Assembly: GCA_001507915.1 (NCBI GenBank)
Contig: LGER01000032.1
Span: forward strand, 1 to 43,012
Length of the DNA stretch: 43,012 bases
Origin: Desulfonauticus sp. 38_4375
Lineage (GTDB): Bacteria; Desulfobacterota; Desulfovibrionia; Desulfovibrionales; Desulfonatronovibrionaceae
Direction: 5' to 3'
Part shown: positions 23,690 to 34,721 of the stretch, in pieces
Layout of the letters: the number at the start of each line of letters is the position of its first letter
Position numbering within the stretch: the first letter of the stretch is position 1
Notes under the pieces: model-generated
Databases searched by the model: none
Told to the model about the DNA's origin: nothing
The model's input: only the letters and a program-made list of their open reading frames with translations
Program-made: the position numbers and the translations under genes

Positions 23690-24941
23690 CTTGCTTTTGG
23701 GCATGGCCCATTTTTTTAGAATGGGAGAGCTCAATTTTGTTTTAATCTTTTTTTTCTTGCTGATTTTAACTATCTTTAATCTAAGATTAAGTAAAATTAT
23801 ACTGCCCCTGGCACTTATTTTTTTATTTTTTACCTGGATAGAAGTGAGTTATACTCTGATATCCTTTAGAATACAGGCCCATATGCCCTGGTTTAGACTG
23901 GTGTTTATTATGTTTCTGGTGGTTTTATTCACCTTTTTGGCTTTAGTTTTTAGCTGGAAAAATTTTGAAAAAGTAAAGGATAGATTTTTTTTACTTTTTA
24001 TCTTTTTGGTTGTCTTTGGTTTACTTAATTTTTTAAGATTAAAATCTTCTTTTCCTTTACTTCTCTTTGGCCGTTTTGTTTTTAAGCTGGGGATTTTTCA
24101 GGCTTTTTTACTGGCTTTATACGGAGTTTATGTGGGAGAAAGGTTTTTAAGGCCTAAAGAACAGTACAGGCTCAGGCCCAAAATCTGGGCTCTTTTTTCC
24201 CTGGTCTTTTTTTTCCAATTGGGACTGGGGCTCTGGGTGGATGGTCGTTTTTTGCTTACAGGTAAGTTGCATTTTCCCATTCCTGCCCTGATTATTGGTG
24301 GCCCTCTTTACCGTGGGGGAGGATTTTTCATGCTGGGTTTGTTTTTGAGCACTCTTTTGCTGGTAGGTCCTGCCTGGTGTAGCCATCTCTGTTATGTGGG
24401 AGGGCTGGATAATTGGGGAGCCAATTTACAAAAGCGAAAATCTAAAGCCCCCCTTAGTAGGAAAGGAGCCTGGATTAATCTGGCTCTGGTGGTGCTTTTG
24501 GCCTTAATGGGACGCTATGGAGTTTTAGAAGGGCAGGTGTTGTTTTTCCTGGTAAGTATTTTTGGCCTGGTTAGTTTGTTTTTTATTGTTTTCTGGTCCT
24601 ATCAAAAGGGGAAAATGACCCATTGTCTTGGCTTTTGCCCTCTGGGGCTGGTTAGTGTGTTTTTAGGTAAAGTTAATCCCTTAAGATTGAGGATAAACTT
24701 AGAAAAGTGTACAGGATGTGGTATTTGCCAGGCTAAATGCCTTTATCAGGCCATTGAGAAATGGGAAGATAAGTTTAAAATTAATCACTATTGTACCAAT
24801 TGTTTGGCCTGTTTTGCCCTTTGCCCTCACAGGGCAGTGGAGCTTACTTTTGGTTCTAAACCCAAAAAGGGGTTGTACAAGGGATATATTTTCATTCTGG
24901 TCTCTTTACATACCCTATTTTTGGGATTAGCTAGAATTTAA
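23655..24941 (+). CDS. NapH/NosR-like membrane iron-sulfur protein
   Basis: 428 residues starting within the preceding gene (35-base overlap; AGGAGA precedes the ATG). About ten membrane helices surround two Cys motifs typical of NapH/NosR/RsxA-like electron-transfer proteins (CSHLCYVGGLDNW near residue 245; CLGFCPLG near 325). The C terminus has two [4Fe-4S] clusters, CTGCGICQAKCLYQAI and CTNCLACFALCPHRAVEL. It probably moves electrons between quinones and the cytoplasmic sirohaem-type reductase or ferredoxin encoded on either side. The partner and direction are inferred. Confidence 0.8.
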   Translation: MGFLNKGTILFSLLLGMAHFFRMGELNFVLIFFFLLILTIFNLRLSKIILPLALIFLFFTWIEVSYTLISFRIQAHMPWFRLVFIMFLVVLFTFLALVFSWKNFEKVKDRFFLLFIFLVVFGLLNFLRLKSSFPLLLFGRFVFKLGIFQAFLLALYGVYVGERFLRPKEQYRLRPKIWALFSLVFFFQLGLGLWVDGRFLLTGKLHFPIPALIIGGPLYRGGGFFMLGLFLSTLLLVGPAWCSHLCYVGGLDNWGANLQKRKSKAPLSRKGAWINLALVVLLALMGRYGVLEGQVLFFLVSIFGLVSLFFIVFWSYQKGKMTHCLGFCPLGLVSVFLGKVNPLRLRINLEKCTGCGICQAKCLYQAIEKWEDKFKINHYCTNCLACFALCPHRAVELTFGSKPKKGLYKGYIFILVSLHTLFLGLARI

Positions 24942-24960
24942 ACTAAAAAGGAGGTTTGTT

Positions 24961-25158
24961 ATGGGTAGAGAAGTTATTTTAGACCAGGATGAATGCATTG
25001 GGTGTGAAACCTGTGTGGAGCTTTGTCCTGGAGTTTTTGCCTATAATGAAAGCGAAAACAAAGCCTATGTGATTAATCCTGATGGCGCCAGCAAGGAAGA
25101 AATAGAAGAGGCCATTGAATCCTGTCCTGCTCAGTGTATTAGCATGACCGAAGATTAG
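24961..25158 (+). CDS. Gigas-type ferredoxin
   Basis: 65 residues with CIGCETCVELCPGVFAYNE near the N terminus and ESCPAQCISM near the C terminus. This is the single-cluster ferredoxin type of Desulfovibrio gigas; the extra Cys at the second position permits 4Fe as well as 3Fe forms. AAGGAGG precedes ATG. It ends the operon and probably supplies the small reductase or the NapH-like protein with electrons. Confidence 0.92.
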   Translation: MGREVILDQDECIGCETCVELCPGVFAYNESENKAYVINPDGASKEEIEEAIESCPAQCISMTED

Positions 25159-25185
25159 TTTTGAGTTTGTTTTTTTGTTTAAAAG

Positions 25186-25214
25186 GCCCTCTTGGCAAAG
25201 AGGGCTTTTTTATT
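25186..25214 (+). terminator. Terminator of the reductase-ferredoxin operon
   Basis: GCCCTCTT (25186-25193), loop GGCA, AAGAGGGC (25198-25205), then a T run. A strong plus-strand terminator. Confidence 0.88.
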
Positions 25215-25231
25215 TTAGAGTTGAAAAAAAT

Positions 25232-25263
25232 AAAAAGGGCCAGGCTCAAAGCCTGGCCCTTTT
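25232..25263 (-). terminator. Terminator of the porin gene
   Basis: GGGCCAGGC and GCCTGGCCC form a strong stem with TCAAA loop, flanked by A and T runs; on the minus strand the T run follows the stem 30 bases after the porin stop. Confidence 0.85.
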
Positions 25264-25293
25264 GCTTACAGGCGTCAGGGTTATGGTCTGGGA

Positions 25294-26724
25294 TTAGAAG
25301 TTATAGGTAACACCTACGCTAAGTTTCCAGGCAGCTTCGTCAGCAAAGTTGTCGCCTCTCTTGTCAGTGGCATCAACTTTTACATCTTCGTCATAATTAG
25401 CTTTGATATAACCAAGCTCTACGATAGCTGCCAGGTTTTCATACATTTGATACTTGGTGTTGAAATCAACTTCCCAAAGAGAGTCTTTTTCAGTTAAAGT
25501 ATCAGCAGAGAGAGAGAGTTCCTTAATACAATTTTTATCATTGGTACCTCTAGCGTACATAACGATGAATTCATGAGAAAGCTTGTCCACAAGCTTAATG
25601 TCTCTTAAGGCAAAACCTACAGCCCAGAGGCCAGAGGCATAAGCTCCAATTTGATTGTCATAGGTAAAGCTGGAACCAGCAAAACCAAAGGTAGTAGGAG
25701 CAAAGGACTCAGTGTAGTAAACTGGGAACCAGTTCATTTTCAATTTGTCACCACTATCCAAACTATCATCATCTAAACCAGTGGAGTAAACAAAAAATAC
25801 TTGAGGAGTCATCATATCCATCTTGTAGCTAGCAGCTAAGTCAAAGAACCAACCAGAGATTTCCAAGTCTTCTTTATCTCCACCGCCTACATTAACTTCA
25901 CCATCAACTCTACCATAGTTGATATCACCATCAATTACGATGGGATCAAACATGGTTACTTTGAAATTCAAGCCAGCCCACCAGGCTGTAGCATCATCGG
26001 TTAAACTTCCGTTTGCAGCTCCGTTAGAATCAAAATCAAATCCAATATTAGAATATACCCAATCTTCTTTATTTGCAGGCAAGTAGCTATCTTTACCGAT
26101 CCAGGCATAAGCGAAGAAGGGGTTTAAGGCTACGCCATCAAGTTTAACAGGCACAACCAGGAAGGCAATATCTGTTTCGTCATTGCGGCTGTTGTTCTCA
26201 CCGTCAAATCTGTCATAAGGCCTGGCCCAACCAGTTACTACAGATACCATCTCATTTACTGGTACTGTAGTTACTAATGCGGCTACGTCTCCATCAAAAA
26301 TGTTAGAACCAAAAGCACTGGGAAGCGCTACCCTCTGCAAACCAGCCTTTACATTGATTTGAGTTTCAGGAAGGTTAAAATCAAGATAAGCGTGTTTTAC
26401 TTTGATAATACCAGTGTTATCTGTAGAAAGATCACCAGCACCAGGTTGACCCCAACGGAAATTACCAATTTCCAGACCTAAAACAGCCTTTACATTTTCA
26501 TTGGCAATAAAATCAAACCAGACTCTAGCTCTTTCTTGAACATTGAAATCATCTTCACTCTGGCCGTCACCATCTGTGTTGTCGGCATCCTGGTAATTCA
26601 AATTATCAGTCCAGTTGGCATGGGCGCGCCAAGCACCGCGAGCTTTGAGCTCAACAGCAGAAGCCATGGCTACAGTGCCCAGGATAAAGGCAGCCATGAT
26701 TGCAAGAATAGCAAATCTTTTCAT
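25294..26724 (-). CDS. Outer-membrane trimeric porin
   Basis: 476 residues. The signal peptide MKRFAILAIMAAFILGTVAMASA is followed by VELKARGAWRAHANWTDN, the Desulfovibrio-type porin start. The rest shows short amphipathic strands separated by acidic Asn/Asp-rich loops. The last residues are LSVGVTYNF, with the C-terminal Phe recognised by BAM. It should be an abundant general or anion-selective porin. The start has AGGAGG upstream. A 5' UTR hairpin lies directly before the ribosome site. Confidence 0.9.
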   Translation of the reverse strand: MKRFAILAIMAAFILGTVAMASAVELKARGAWRAHANWTDNLNYQDADNTDGDGQSEDDFNVQERARVWFDFIANENVKAVLGLEIGNFRWGQPGAGDLSTDNTGIIKVKHAYLDFNLPETQINVKAGLQRVALPSAFGSNIFDGDVAALVTTVPVNEMVSVVTGWARPYDRFDGENNSRNDETDIAFLVVPVKLDGVALNPFFAYAWIGKDSYLPANKEDWVYSNIGFDFDSNGAANGSLTDDATAWWAGLNFKVTMFDPIVIDGDINYGRVDGEVNVGGGDKEDLEISGWFFDLAASYKMDMMTPQVFFVYSTGLDDDSLDSGDKLKMNWFPVYYTESFAPTTFGFAGSSFTYDNQIGAYASGLWAVGFALRDIKLVDKLSHEFIVMYARGTNDKNCIKELSLSADTLTEKDSLWEVDFNTKYQMYENLAAIVELGYIKANYDEDVKVDATDKRGDNFADEAAWKLSVGVTYNF

Positions 26725-26752
26725 GTTAAGTTTTCCTCCTTTTGAAGTGTTG

Positions 26753-26773
26753 TTTTTGAGTGCAACTCAAAAA
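26753..26773 (-). promoter_or_regulatory. Hairpin in the porin 5' UTR
   Basis: TTTTTGAGT-GCA-ACTCAAAAA is a perfect 9-bp stem with a 3-base loop, about ten bases upstream of the porin ribosome site. It may stabilise the mRNA or regulate translation; it is not a typical terminator for a preceding gene. Confidence 0.45.
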
Positions 26774-26933
26774 CCCCTATGCAATTAACAAAGACCCCTG
26801 ACGCCGAAAAAGAGATTCTCTCCCTTTTCCTTAAGCAAGGCATATTAGGGAAAAGGAAAAAATTGTCAAGCTAATTTTGACTTTTTTTTGACCCTGGTTC
26901 AATTTTTTTTACGGTTAAGTTTTTTGAACCGGT

Positions 26934-27935
26934 TTACAGGTTCTTTTCCCAAAAATTTTCCAGGCTGGTAATGACTTGGGAAACCTCTATTTGTTGCATG
27001 CAATGGTGGTGTTTTTGAGGGCAGGCTTTATGGCCATGCAGTCCGCAGGGCCTGCATTTTAAGGGCACTTCCAGGACTTTTCCCAGTTTATAAGGGTAAA
27101 ATCCAAAAGCAGTAATGGTGGGACCAAAGACAACCACTGCAGGCGTGTTCAGGGCCTGGGCCATATGTACTGGTGCAGAATCATTGGAAAGAATAACCCT
27201 GGCTCCCTTAATCAGCCCAAAGCTTTCCCGTAAGGAAGTTTTGCCCACCAGGTTTAAGAGGAGAGGGGAGTTAAAGCCAGTTGTAATCTGGGTTGCAAAG
27301 GGTGCATCTTCCCTATCGCCAATTAAAACCACCTGTACTTTTTTCTTTAGCCAATAAGAGATTACCTCTTGAAAACCTTGCCTGGTCCAGCGTTTGGTGG
27401 GCCATTTGCTGCCAGGCGCAATGAGCAAGTAGTCTTTATAAGTGAGCCCATAAGTTTGGATTATACTTTTCTCTTTAGAGGTTAGGTAGAGTCTGGGTTC
27501 AAAAACAAGTTTGTTTTTGGCATAGGTACTTAGACCCTGCAATAGGCTTAAGTTCCTTTCTATTTCATGGGTGCCGTCAAAAGCATGGGGAAAGGTTTTG
27601 GTATATAAAAAGGAAAATCCAGCCCGGTCAAAGCCAATTCTTTGGGGGATTTTACTTAAAAACAGGGCCAGACTGGCTCGATGAGAGCGGTGAGGTGAGA
27701 TAGCCAGGTCAAAGCGGGCTTTTTTTAGTTTCTGGATAAAGCTAAAAAAATTTTCCTTTTTTTCGTATATTAGCAGGTTATCTAAGTGGGGGTTATTTTG
27801 AAATACAGCCCTGGCAAAACCTTTGGCTACCAGAGTGATTTTGCTCTGGGGGTAAAGGTTTTTTAAAGAGGCAATTAAAGGCGTGGTCAGGATAAGGTCA
27901 CCTAAAAAAGCAGTTTGCCAGACAAGTATATTCAA
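26934..27935 (-). CDS. waaF: Glycosyltransferase family 9 (LPS heptosyltransferase II type)
   Basis: 333 residues. NILVWQTAFLGDLILTTPLIASLKNLYPQSKITLV is the GT9 start with the D-x-x-x-x-T-P motif. APGSKWPTKRW and ILSNDSAPVHMAQALNTPAVVVFGPT form the nucleotide-sugar site. The Cys-rich CRPCGLHGHKACPQKHHHC segment is usual for heptosyltransferase II. It adds a heptose to the inner LPS core on the cytoplasmic side of the inner membrane. The symbol is likely but sugar specificity is not proved. Confidence 0.82.
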   Translation of the reverse strand: MNILVWQTAFLGDLILTTPLIASLKNLYPQSKITLVAKGFARAVFQNNPHLDNLLIYEKKENFFSFIQKLKKARFDLAISPHRSHRASLALFLSKIPQRIGFDRAGFSFLYTKTFPHAFDGTHEIERNLSLLQGLSTYAKNKLVFEPRLYLTSKEKSIIQTYGLTYKDYLLIAPGSKWPTKRWTRQGFQEVISYWLKKKVQVVLIGDREDAPFATQITTGFNSPLLLNLVGKTSLRESFGLIKGARVILSNDSAPVHMAQALNTPAVVVFGPTITAFGFYPYKLGKVLEVPLKCRPCGLHGHKACPQKHHHCMQQIEVSQVITSLENFWEKNL

Positions 27936-27969
27936 AATAAGTTTAACTCCTTTTACTTCTTTTAAAGAT

Positions 27970-28001
27970 AAGAAAGGTCAGGAGGGTTAAGTCCTGACCT
28001 T
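27970..28001 (-). terminator. Hairpin downstream of dapB
   Basis: AAGGTCAGGA and TCCTGACCTT make a perfect 10-bp stem with an 8-base loop, 30 bases after the dapB stop. The minus-strand downstream is T-rich. It separates dapB from waaF. Confidence 0.65.
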
Positions 28002-28031
28002 AAATTTAAGAGTCTGGTTTTTTAATGTTTT

Positions 28032-28814
28032 TTAACTTAAGACATCAGCCATGGAATAGAGTTTGCCTGCTGGCTTAGTATAAAGCCATTTGGCTGCCCG
28101 TAAGGCTCCCTGGGCAAAGGTTTCCCTGGAATGAGCCCTATGCGTTACTTCTATGCGCTCGCCCGGGCCAAAAAAGTACACAGTATGGTCGCCAACCACA
28201 TCTCCACCCCTTAGGGTTTGCAGGCCTATTTCTCCTGCAGGCCTTTGGCCAATGATACCTTCACGGCAATACCTGGCCACCTCTTTTAGCTCCACCTTTC
28301 TGGCTGCAGCCAGGCATTCTGCTAGTTTTAGGGCAGTACCAGAGGGTGCATCCTTTTTAAACTTGTGGTGGATTTCACTGATTTCCAGGTCGTATTGCTC
28401 TCCCAGCAGGGTTACTAGCTGAGGAAGTATCTTTAAAAGCACGTTTATGCCCACACTCATGTTGGGGGCCAGGAGTAAAGGAGTCTTTTGGGCCAGGTCC
28501 TTTAGGATGGAGATTTCTTCAGGGCTAAAGCCAGTGGTGCCAATAACTGCCTTTCCCTGCAGGTTAGCACAAAGTCTAGCAGTGTCCAGGCTCACTTTAG
28601 GAGTGGTAAAGTCAATAACCACACTGCCAGGAAATTTTTGCAGGGCTTCTTCCAGGCTGGAGGTCTTAAAAGGCTGGCTAAGTTCAATTTCTTTTAACTT
28701 TTCCTCTCGTTCAATTAAGGCTTTTACTTCCAAAGCCGGGTCAGCCAGGGCCAGGGTGGTGATAGTTGAGCCCATTCTACCCTTTGCTCCCAGGATAATT
28801 AAAGGTGTATGCAT
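28032..28814 (-). CDS. dapB: 4-hydroxy-tetrahydrodipicolinate reductase
   Basis: 260 residues. GAKGRMGSTI is the nucleotide-binding loop, VIDFTTPKVSLD and IGTTGFSPEEISIL are DapB motifs and EIHHKFKKDAPSGTALKLAE is the signature with catalytic His and Lys. It reduces the DapA product in lysine and diaminopimelate synthesis. It follows ligA closely on the minus strand. Length is standard. Confidence 0.97.
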   Translation of the reverse strand: MHTPLIILGAKGRMGSTITTLALADPALEVKALIEREEKLKEIELSQPFKTSSLEEALQKFPGSVVIDFTTPKVSLDTARLCANLQGKAVIGTTGFSPEEISILKDLAQKTPLLLAPNMSVGINVLLKILPQLVTLLGEQYDLEISEIHHKFKKDAPSGTALKLAECLAAARKVELKEVARYCREGIIGQRPAGEIGLQTLRGGDVVGDHTVYFFGPGERIEVTHRAHSRETFAQGALRAAKWLYTKPAGKLYSMADVLS

Positions 28815-28829
28815 AAAAACTCCTTTTGC

Positions 28830-30839
<2,010 letters not shown>

Positions 30840-31871
30840 CTATAAAATCTCCTCAATACGCCGTAAATTTTCCTTGCTGCCCACAGCAATGAGGGTGTCT
30901 CCAGCTTCTATGATGGTTTTGGGGCCAGGATTAAAGACCATTTGACCATCTTTTTTCTTAATGGCAATGATAATAAGGTTGTAGTTAGGCCTTATTTGGG
31001 ATTGAATGAGGTCTTTGCCAGCTAAAGTGGATTTTTCTGAAATAATCAGCTCTTCCATTTGCAAGTCCAGGGAGCTATCTTGCATAGCCAGGTCCACAAA
31101 GTCAGTTACATTGGGTTTTAATACTGTTTGGGCCATGCGAATCCCCCCAATAAGGTGCGGGGTCATTACCTTGGTAGCGCCAGCTAGTTTTAGTTTGGGA
31201 ATGGTTGTTTCGTGGTCAGCCCTGGCAATAATGGGTAGGTCTGGGGCCAGTTGCCTGGCAGTTAAGACCACATATACATTTTTGGCTTCATCATTTAGGG
31301 CAGTGATTAAGGCTTTGGCTTTTTTGATATTGGCTAAGACAAGGTTTTTTTCAATAGTGGCATCCCCATGGATATGGTCAATGCCCTGTAGTTTTAAGCG
31401 CTCTACAATTTGTTCGTCCTGTTCAATCACTACTACAGCGTGTCCTTCCTTGAGTATTTCCAGGGCTACCACACTGCCAATACGGCCAAATCCACAGACA
31501 ATAAAGTGATTTTCCTTTTTTGCTAACATACGCCTTAACCTTTTTTGTTTAATGATTTCCTGGAGGGTTCCATCCACCAAAATCTGGGAAAAGGCGCCCA
31601 CCAGATAAGCAAAGTTGCCCACTCCCAGCAAGATTAAAAGAGAGGTTAAAATTTGTCCTCGCTCACTTAAAGGATGAACCTCATGAAAGCCCACTGTAGA
31701 AAGGGTGATAACCACCTGGTAAAAGCTTTCTAAAGGTGTCCAGCCCTCTCCCCAATAGAAGACCAAAAATCCATAGACAAAAATACAGGCCAAAGAGGCT
31801 CCCCCAAAAAATAGGGGGAAAAGGGGGCCAAGTTTTTGTCTAACTAGTCTAAAGTAGCTGACTTTAGCCAT
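30840..31871 (-). CDS. Two-TM potassium channel with RCK/TrkA domains
   Basis: 343 residues. Two membrane helices bracket a pore loop STVGFHEVHPLS, where GFHE replaces the common GYGD. The RCK/TrkA-N domain has IVCGFGRIGSVVALEILKEG for NAD(H) or nucleotide binding, and TrkA-C follows at about residue 260. It resembles MthK-type K+ channels. The filter change is seen in RCK channels but ion selectivity should be checked. It lies between proA and ligA. Confidence 0.9.
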   Translation of the reverse strand: MAKVSYFRLVRQKLGPLFPLFFGGASLACIFVYGFLVFYWGEGWTPLESFYQVVITLSTVGFHEVHPLSERGQILTSLLILLGVGNFAYLVGAFSQILVDGTLQEIIKQKRLRRMLAKKENHFIVCGFGRIGSVVALEILKEGHAVVVIEQDEQIVERLKLQGIDHIHGDATIEKNLVLANIKKAKALITALNDEAKNVYVVLTARQLAPDLPIIARADHETTIPKLKLAGATKVMTPHLIGGIRMAQTVLKPNVTDFVDLAMQDSSLDLQMEELIISEKSTLAGKDLIQSQIRPNYNLIIIAIKKKDGQMVFNPGPKTIIEAGDTLIAVGSKENLRRIEEIL

Positions 31872-31886
31872 GGTATTTCCTTGGTT

Positions 31887-33143
31887 TTAAGCTGTCCTTA
31901 CTTGTCCTTGTCCCAAAACTATAAATTTGGTGGAAGTAAGCTCCCTTAACCCCATGGGTCCATAGGCGTGGAGCTTGGAAGTGGAAATGCCTATTTCTGC
32001 TCCTAAGCCAAATTGCCCACCATCGTTAAAACGAGTGGAAGCATTGACCAGTACAGCAGAAGCATCCACTTCTTGCAAGAACCTTAGGGCTAAATTGTAG
32101 TCCTGGGTCAAAATGGCCTCAGAATGATTGGAACCATAAGTCTCAATATGCTCCAGGGCTTCTTCCACCGAGGAAACAGTTTTTACTGCCAGGTCTAAAG
32201 ATAAATACTCCTTGCCCCAGTCTTCTGGAGTGGCAGGTACACTTTTGGGCAAATAGGGTTGGCTTAAGCTACAGGCATGAAAGGTTACTTTATCTCCCAT
32301 TTTTTTCTCTAAAAGGGGAAGAAAAACAGGGGCAATTTCTGCATGAACCAGGAGACACTCCAGGGCATTACACACCCCAGGCCTTTGTACCTTGGCATTA
32401 TAGACGATTTCCAGGGCTTGCTCCAACTGGGCGTCTTTATGGACGTAAATATGGCAAACCCCTTTATAGTGTTTTAGGACTGGCATTCTGGCCTTTTCCA
32501 CCACTGCCCTGATTAAGCCTTCCCCACCTCTGGGGATAACCACATCAATGTATTCTTCCAGTTCTAAAAGGTATTCCACAGCCTTGCGCTCTGTGGTAGG
32601 CAGGGAAATTACTCCATCTCTGGGTAAGCCTGCTTCCTCCAGAGAGCTGGAGATAAGAGAGGACAAGATTTGATTGGAATAAAAGGCTTCTGAACCACCT
32701 CGCAAGATAACACTATTGCCCGCTTTTAGGCAGAGAATGGCAGCATCTATGGTTACATTGGGCCTGGATTCGTAAATAATGGCGATTACCCCTAGGGGAA
32801 TGCGCATTTTACCTACCTTAAGGCCATTGGGGCGGACTTGCATTTCTTCAATTAAACCGACCGGGTCAGTAAAATTGGCTACTTCCAAACAGGCCCTGGA
32901 CATGGAGTCTAAGGTGTCTGCAGTTAGCCTCAGCCTATCTACCCTGGCAGCATCCAGGCCTTTTTCTTGAGCCAGTTGCAGGTCTTTTTGGTTGGCTGCA
33001 AAAATTTCCTCTTTTTGACTGAGTATTTTTTCAGCTAAAAGCCCCAGAGCCTTGTTTTTGGCCGCAGTATTTACTTTGGCCAGTAGCCTGGAGGCCTTTT
33101 TGGCCCTCTGAGCCAAGGTGGTTATTTCTTCCTTTAAGTCCAT
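31887..33143 (-). CDS. proA: Gamma-glutamyl phosphate reductase
   Basis: 418 residues. [37 protein letters not shown] is the proline-pathway dehydrogenase signature; [17 protein letters not shown] has the catalytic Cys, and the C-terminal [14 protein letters not shown] is normal. It reduces gamma-glutamyl phosphate to the semialdehyde in proline synthesis. GGGAGAGGGAG precedes ATG. No proB is in the window. Confidence 0.97.
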   Translation of the reverse strand: [418 protein letters not shown]

Positions 33144-33169
33144 CTTCTCCCTCTCCCTTTTTAAGTTTA

Positions 33170-33514
33170 TTAAAACACAATCACATCATATCCTTGATTA
33201 AAATATTTAAACATGGATGGATGGCCTTTTAATTCAGCTAGTAGAGTTAGGCCAAGTGCTTTTACCTCTTCCAAAACCCCCATTTTTTGCGAACAGGCCT
33301 GACAGGCTCCATAAAAGAGATTTTGGCTTTGGGCTTGTTGGTAGAATTGAAAAATAGGACTTTGCTGATTGCCAAATTCCTTTACCAGAGTGGTTGCCTC
33401 TCCTTCCAGAATTATGCCCACTTCTATATCCTTTTCCTTTAATTCCAGGGCATTTAAAAGTACGTGTAAAAAACACATGGGTTCTTTTTTAAAGACAAAC
33501 AATACTTTTTTCAT
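33170..33514 (-). CDS. DsrE-like small protein
   Basis: 114 residues. The fold pattern VLFVFKKEPMCFLHVLLNALELKEKDIEVGIILEGEATTLV and CQACSQKMGVLEEVKALGL recall DsrE/DsrF-like sulfur-relay or cytosolic redox proteins. Cysteines: one near residue 14 and CQAC near 71-74. The function could be sulfur transfer; no partner is seen. It sits before proA on the minus strand. Confidence 0.75.
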   Translation of the reverse strand: MKKVLFVFKKEPMCFLHVLLNALELKEKDIEVGIILEGEATTLVKEFGNQQSPIFQFYQQAQSQNLFYGACQACSQKMGVLEEVKALGLTLLAELKGHPSMFKYFNQGYDVIVF

Positions 33515-33575
33515 GGCTTAAGCCTCCTTTGGCAAAGCTTATAACTTAGTTATTTCTATAAGACAACATTCTTGT

Positions 33576-34721
33576 TTAATTGGAAGGAGTCTTATCCGGT
33601 AGTTTGATTAGCTGAACAAAAAATAGAGAAGCACAGCTTAGGACTGCGCCTATTAAAAAGGGTAGTTTATAATCTTGCATCCAGAGGATTCCGCCAATTA
33701 CAGGCATGATTACAGCTACAATATGATTGATGGTAAAGCCTACAGCCATAGAAGGGGCAATATCCTTGGGGTCAGCTATTTTTTGAAAATAGGAGCGGAT
33801 GGCCAGGGCAAAGTTAAAGAAAATGTGGTCCAAAATATACATCAGGGCTACTAAATAGCGGTTTTGTAAGTAGGCGTAAGCCAGAAAAATGAAGATAAGG
33901 GAGAAGTATTCTAAAGACAGGACTTTCCTTTCCCCAAAATAGTTAATGGCCTTGCCCAAAAAAGGGGTTAGCCAGTAGTTTATTAGATTGTTGAGGACAA
34001 AAAGAAAGGCTATTTCAGCCAGGCTAAAGTGAAATCGCTTGACCAGCAAAAATACAGCAAAGGCAATAAAGATTTGCCTTCTGGCACCAGCAAGTAAGGT
34101 GAGCACATAAAAGAGCCAGTATCTTTTTTTAAGAATCATTTTTTTGTGTTGAAGAGGCACTTCTTTATCTAAAGGGTTTTGCCTGAGGGCCCAGAGTGCT
34201 CCTGAGGCAATGATTATTCCCAGAAAAAGAAAAAGGGAGGAATAGGAAAGGAAAAAAGAAAGTGCAAAAATAACAGCTCCAGCCAGGATGTTGGTTAAGT
34301 GGGAGAAACTTTTAAGTCTTGCCATAACTAAAGGAGCTTCTTGTTGGGAAAAGTATTGAAGGGTTAAGGACTGGTTTAAGGTTTCATAATAGTGAAAACC
34401 AAAGGACATAAGTAAGGTGGTAAAGATAAAGCCATAAAAGGTGGGTAAAAATCCAGTTAAACCAATTCCCAGAGCCAGAAGAAAAACAGAAAAGACCAGC
34501 AATCTGTGTTCCTTAAACCAGAGCAAAAGATAGATTACCAGAAGGGCTAAAAAACCTGGCACTTCGCGTAAAGATTGCAAAAGCCCCATTTGCTGGCCGT
34601 TTATATTTACCACTTCTACAGCAAAGTTATTTAAAAGGGTGCGCCATCCCTGAAAACCAAAAGTAGTTACTACTGTTAAGACCAGAAGGAAAAAATACAT
34701 TTTTCTTTGGGTGTAGGACAT
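33576..34721 (-). CDS. MFS-type permease
   Basis: 381 residues with about 12 hydrophobic segments in two halves. Few charged residues occur in the helices. The start FFLLVLTVVTTFGFQGWRTLLNNFAVEVVNINGQQMGLLQSLREVPG is a typical MFS TM1 to TM2 pattern. Substrate cannot be read. The gene lies 16 bases after the ydcZ-like gene on the minus strand, so co-transcription is likely. Confidence 0.82.
   Translation of the reverse strand: MSYTQRKMYFFLLVLTVVTTFGFQGWRTLLNNFAVEVVNINGQQMGLLQSLREVPGFLALLVIYLLLWFKEHRLLVFSVFLLALGIGLTGFLPTFYGFIFTTLLMSFGFHYYETLNQSLTLQYFSQQEAPLVMARLKSFSHLTNILAGAVIFALSFFLSYSSLFLFLGIIIASGALWALRQNPLDKEVPLQHKKMILKKRYWLFYVLTLLAGARRQIFIAFAVFLLVKRFHFSLAEIAFLFVLNNLINYWLTPFLGKAINYFGERKVLSLEYFSLIFIFLAYAYLQNRYLVALMYILDHIFFNFALAIRSYFQKIADPKDIAPSMAVGFTINHIVAVIMPVIGGILWMQDYKLPFLIGAVLSCASLFFVQLIKLPDKTPSN

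Noticed and set aside
26822-26868. CCTTTTCC / GGAAAAGG pair between porin and waaF
   Set aside because: Long loop and no T run on either strand after the stem; low-complexity purine/pyrimidine sequence gives such pairs easily.
31680-31710. GFHE selectivity filter as a novel channel type
   Set aside because: Variants of GYGD at this site are frequent in RCK-type bacterial channels, so it is not notable by itself.
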